A stretch of 31,811 nucleotides of DNA from Saccoglossus kowalevskii (Eukaryota; Hemichordata; Enteropneusta; Harrimaniidae). The notes beneath the pieces were generated by a model that worked only from the letters and a program-made list of their open reading frames with translations, did no database searches and was not told the DNA's origin. Position numbers and translations under genes: made by a program. Positions 28,949 through 31,811 of the stretch are shown here, one piece after another. Where the stretch lies: NCBI RefSeq assembly GCF_000003605.2, contig NW_003129291.1:1-31811 (forward strand), read 5' to 3'. Every line of letters starts with the position of its first letter. Position 1 is the stretch's first letter.

Positions 28949-30922
28949 TATATCATAAAACAGATCAAGAACCTGTTGCTTTATTTTGAATGACAATTGT
29001 TTTATTGTCTAGATTTAGAAAAAAATTACAGTATTTTCTGTCTATGATATCATCACAATTACCTTTAACATAGTTGAGAAAACATCGAGTTTGGAGAAAC
29101 ACCTGTGGTATATACGTATTGAAAAATTTCCCTCTTCACGGTGGTAGCATTTGTCATTATTTTATGTCAACCATCTGCAGAATAGTGATGAAACCTCATA
29201 ACGTGTAAGTTCTTTTGTTTTCCCTCGCCAATTATTTAAACTATGAGTGCAGATGTTTTTTATGTGTCCCTGTAGGTTCACTGTATCCTTGAAAACTGAT
29301 GGTTTCTGTTATTATTCTTTTCAGAGTGTTGTATATATTATAACAGAGAGTTTTGTAGATATATATGCCAGTATTTCTTTATTGTTGTTGATGATGATTT
29401 GTATTAGCTACATCCATTTAACACATTGTTGTGGTTCGCTGTAGTCTAGAATACCGTGTTCCCGATTGCAACGCTTTCCTAGACGTGTAGTCTTTTTCGT
29501 TTGAAGTAAAGTCCCTGGTTATCGTGTTTTTGTAAGTTGTGTTTTGAATGCTTCATTCTCATCACATAGGAGTTGAGTGAGTGATGTTTTGTGTATATCA
29601 ATTACATTTTTTATCTATTTTAATTGAAATTTAACATCTCTGTTGTGACTGAATGTTATTTCTGAATTAGTTACAACATGCTGTGAAGAGACATTGTTTT
29701 ATTGCAGTCGAATACAGTAGAGGAACTATATTTAGTAAATGTGAGATACACAGGATATGAGTTGTTGTGTTGATGGACGATGTGTCTTGTTTGTTTAATG
29801 TAGTCTGAGAAAAGCAGTTGGTTATGTGGTGATGTGTGCTCTCAGATTATAGCTATGTGGTCACGTAAATTTCTTGGCACATTCCTGTGTAAAAGGATTA
29901 GTGACATAGTGCACGACATAATAGGAGCTTTGAAGCTATGGTATGGTAAGGTGGAGAATTGCGACAACTTGTCGCAGGCAATTTATAAAGACAGCTGGCA
30001 GAGATGATATAAAGGGAAATTATTTTGGTTTGAGTCTGAAGTTCACATTGAATGTAGTCAGATATCATGGGTGGATCGTAGATGTTGAAAAAATAAGAGT
30101 CTGTGGTGCCATGGCTGTATGGTGTAAAATGAAATCCAACACAAGTTTGAAAACTCAAAGACATTTTATCAAAAACGGATGAACACACCATGGAATAAAT
30201 AGTAATGTCATAGAGAAGTACAAGTGGTCGCATAACTCAGTAGTTTGTTGGGAGACAATCGGTCAGCAGCAGGCAGTGGATGCATGAAAGTGAAATCAGT
30301 AGATACCCCGAGCTGTACAGACCCAGTCGTAGTCAACAACATCATTTTGTGTAAACTACACTCGTGGCTATCTCAATCCATCAAATCAAGAAGTGGGAGA
30401 AATGTATGACACGAGAGTAATGTGTTGTAACTATGAGGCAAATGTCATTATCAACAGCTACTTACTAACAATAAGTCTTACACGGCAAATCGAATAGGGT
30501 ACATCAAAATTGCATCAGTCCAGCAGCAGACAACGACTTAAAGCGTTAAACAACCTGTAATGTAGTCATTGTGGTTAAAAAACTCATTCCACGTCAGAAA
30601 ACCCATTCTAGGAGTAAGTAATAAGTAATGGAGAAGGTTAGTAGGACTGACACTGAAAGAAACAGTAATTATAAAAAGGTTAAAGTTTCCATGTTTGATT
30701 GATACAAGATCGCCAGTTTCGATGGCATTATATGAATACTATTAAGATATTGTGTGTTACTGGGAATAGTACTGTTAGATGAGTTCATTGTTACCGGTGC
30801 CAGAAGGGAAACACTTCCATACATGGGATACAAAGAAACAGTTATTTATTCCCTGTATTGTTGTTTGTGTCGTAAGTAGGTGAGTATGGCATACTTAATA
30901 GTAGCAGTCCAAAAGTGACATT
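28949..30922. other. Two-kilobase stretch with no recognised gene
   Basis: Several frames of 65-110 codons exist on both strands (for example 29898-30233 minus and 29943-30182 plus). None shows a family motif, splice support or consistent protein-like composition. No repeat array is visible until the satellite at 30923. Confidence 0.4.
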
Positions 30923-31811
30923 GTAGGCATCAACTAATTTCTTTTTGGACAGTGTTACATTCCTGCAATCCGTTATCAATCGCAATGCAGGCATCAACTA
31001 TTTTTTTCTGGACAGTGTTACCTTCCTGCAATCCTATTATCAATCGCAATGCAAGCATCAACTAATTTCTTTGTGGACAGTGTTACCCTCCTGAAATCTT
31101 TTAATCAATCGCAATGCAGGCATCAACTAATTTCTTTGAGGACAGTGTTATCTTCCTTCAATCCGTTTATCAATCGCAATGCAAGCATCAACTAATTTCT
31201 TTGAGGACAGTGTTACTTTCCTTCAATCCTTTTATCAATCGCAATGCAGGCATCAACTAATTTCTTTGAGGACAGTGTTACTTTCCTGCAATCCTTTTAT
31301 CAATCGCAATGCAGGCATCAACTAATTTCTTTGAGGACAGTGTTACTTTCCTGCAATCCTTTTATCAATCGCAATGCAGGCATCAACTAATTTCTTTGTG
31401 GACAGTGTTATCTTCCTGCAATCCTTTTACCAATCGCAATGCAAGCATCAACTAATTTCCTTGAGGACAGTGTTACTTTCCTGCAATCCTTTTATCAATC
31501 GAAATGCAGGCATCAACTAATTTCATTGAGGACAGTGTTACTTTCCTGCAATCCTTTTATCAATCGCAATGCAGGCATCAACTAATTTCTTTGTGGACAG
31601 TGTTATCTTCCTACAATCCTTTTACCAATCGCAATGCAAGCATCAACTAATTTTTTTGAGGACAGTGTTACTTTCCTGCAATCCTTTTATCAATCACAAT
31701 GCAGGCATCAACTAATTTCTTTGAGGACAGTGTTACTTTCCTGCAATCCATTTATCAATCGCAATGCAGGCATCAACCAATTTCTTTGTGGACAGTGTTA
31801 TCTTCCTGCAA
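30923..31811. repeat. 65-bp satellite array with higher-order structure (right end outside window)
   Basis: About 13.7 copies of a 65-bp monomer are present: GCAGGCATCAACTAATTTCT, TTGAGGACAGTGTTACTTTC, CTGCAATCCTTTTATCAATC, GCAAT. The first three copies are the most diverged, and two of them are one base shorter. From the eighth copy on, three monomer types recur in order. Type A has TTGTGG, TTATCTT and TTTTACC. Type B has GCAAGC with TTGAGG. Type C has GCAGGC with TTGAGG. This gives a 195-bp higher-order unit. The array is cut by the window edge inside the fourteenth copy. Confidence 0.97.

Noticed and set aside
29898-30233. 111-codon minus-strand frame and its plus-strand counterpart
   Set aside because: Open on both strands by chance; no family motif or splice support.

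Overview
This looks like nuclear DNA from a lophotrochozoan animal, most likely a bivalve or other mollusc. The DNA is AT-rich and gene-poor. Exons are short and bounded by GT/AG signals, with kilobase introns. There is a decayed LINE with a target-site duplication, and a tandem-core element carrying ACGG microsatellites and a short terminal palindrome. That design is typical of bivalve 'pearl' (non-autonomous Helentron/Helitron-like) elements. There are also five minisatellite or satellite arrays. No prokaryotic operons, CRISPR arrays, rRNA or convincing tRNA genes are present.

The clearest gene lies on the minus strand, from about 16.76 kb leftwards. Its exons are a signal-peptide exon (16690-16756), a short unrecognised exon (15213-15389), a 747-nt LamG-like jellyroll exon (11109-11855), and two EGF exons (10830-10946 and 6128-6247). 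Every junction after the start codon is phase 1, the shuffling phase of extracellular modules. The predicted product is therefore a secreted or cell-surface LamG-EGF protein whose 3' end lies outside the window or under the repeats on the left. A second, paralogous signal-peptide exon of identical length (19744-19810) lies 3.05 kb upstream. It is either an alternative first exon or the start of a duplicated gene.

A second minus-strand gene is inferred between about 26.41 and 23.15 kb. It begins at an ATGGCGGAT start next to CCAAT and YY1-like motifs, and passes through short exons in mostly compatible phases. It ends in a strongly acidic, His-containing C-terminus followed by AATAAA. I do not recognise the protein, and part of the middle is unresolved. 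A weaker plus-strand candidate (two small exons, 9546-10309) sits inside an intron of the LamG-EGF gene.

Layout: 1-392 26-bp array; 1180-4611 LINE with 15-bp target-site duplications; 4925-5043 fold-back; 5100-6070 pearl-like element; 6128-16756 LamG-EGF gene; 19.7 kb duplicate signal-peptide exon; 20.6-21.1 kb 21-bp array; 21.5-22.8 kb repeats and microsatellites; 23.15-26.41 kb acidic-tail gene; 27.85-28.33 kb five copies of a 94-bp repeat; 29-30.9 kb nothing recognised; 30.92 kb to the end, a 65-bp satellite with a three-monomer higher-order pattern.
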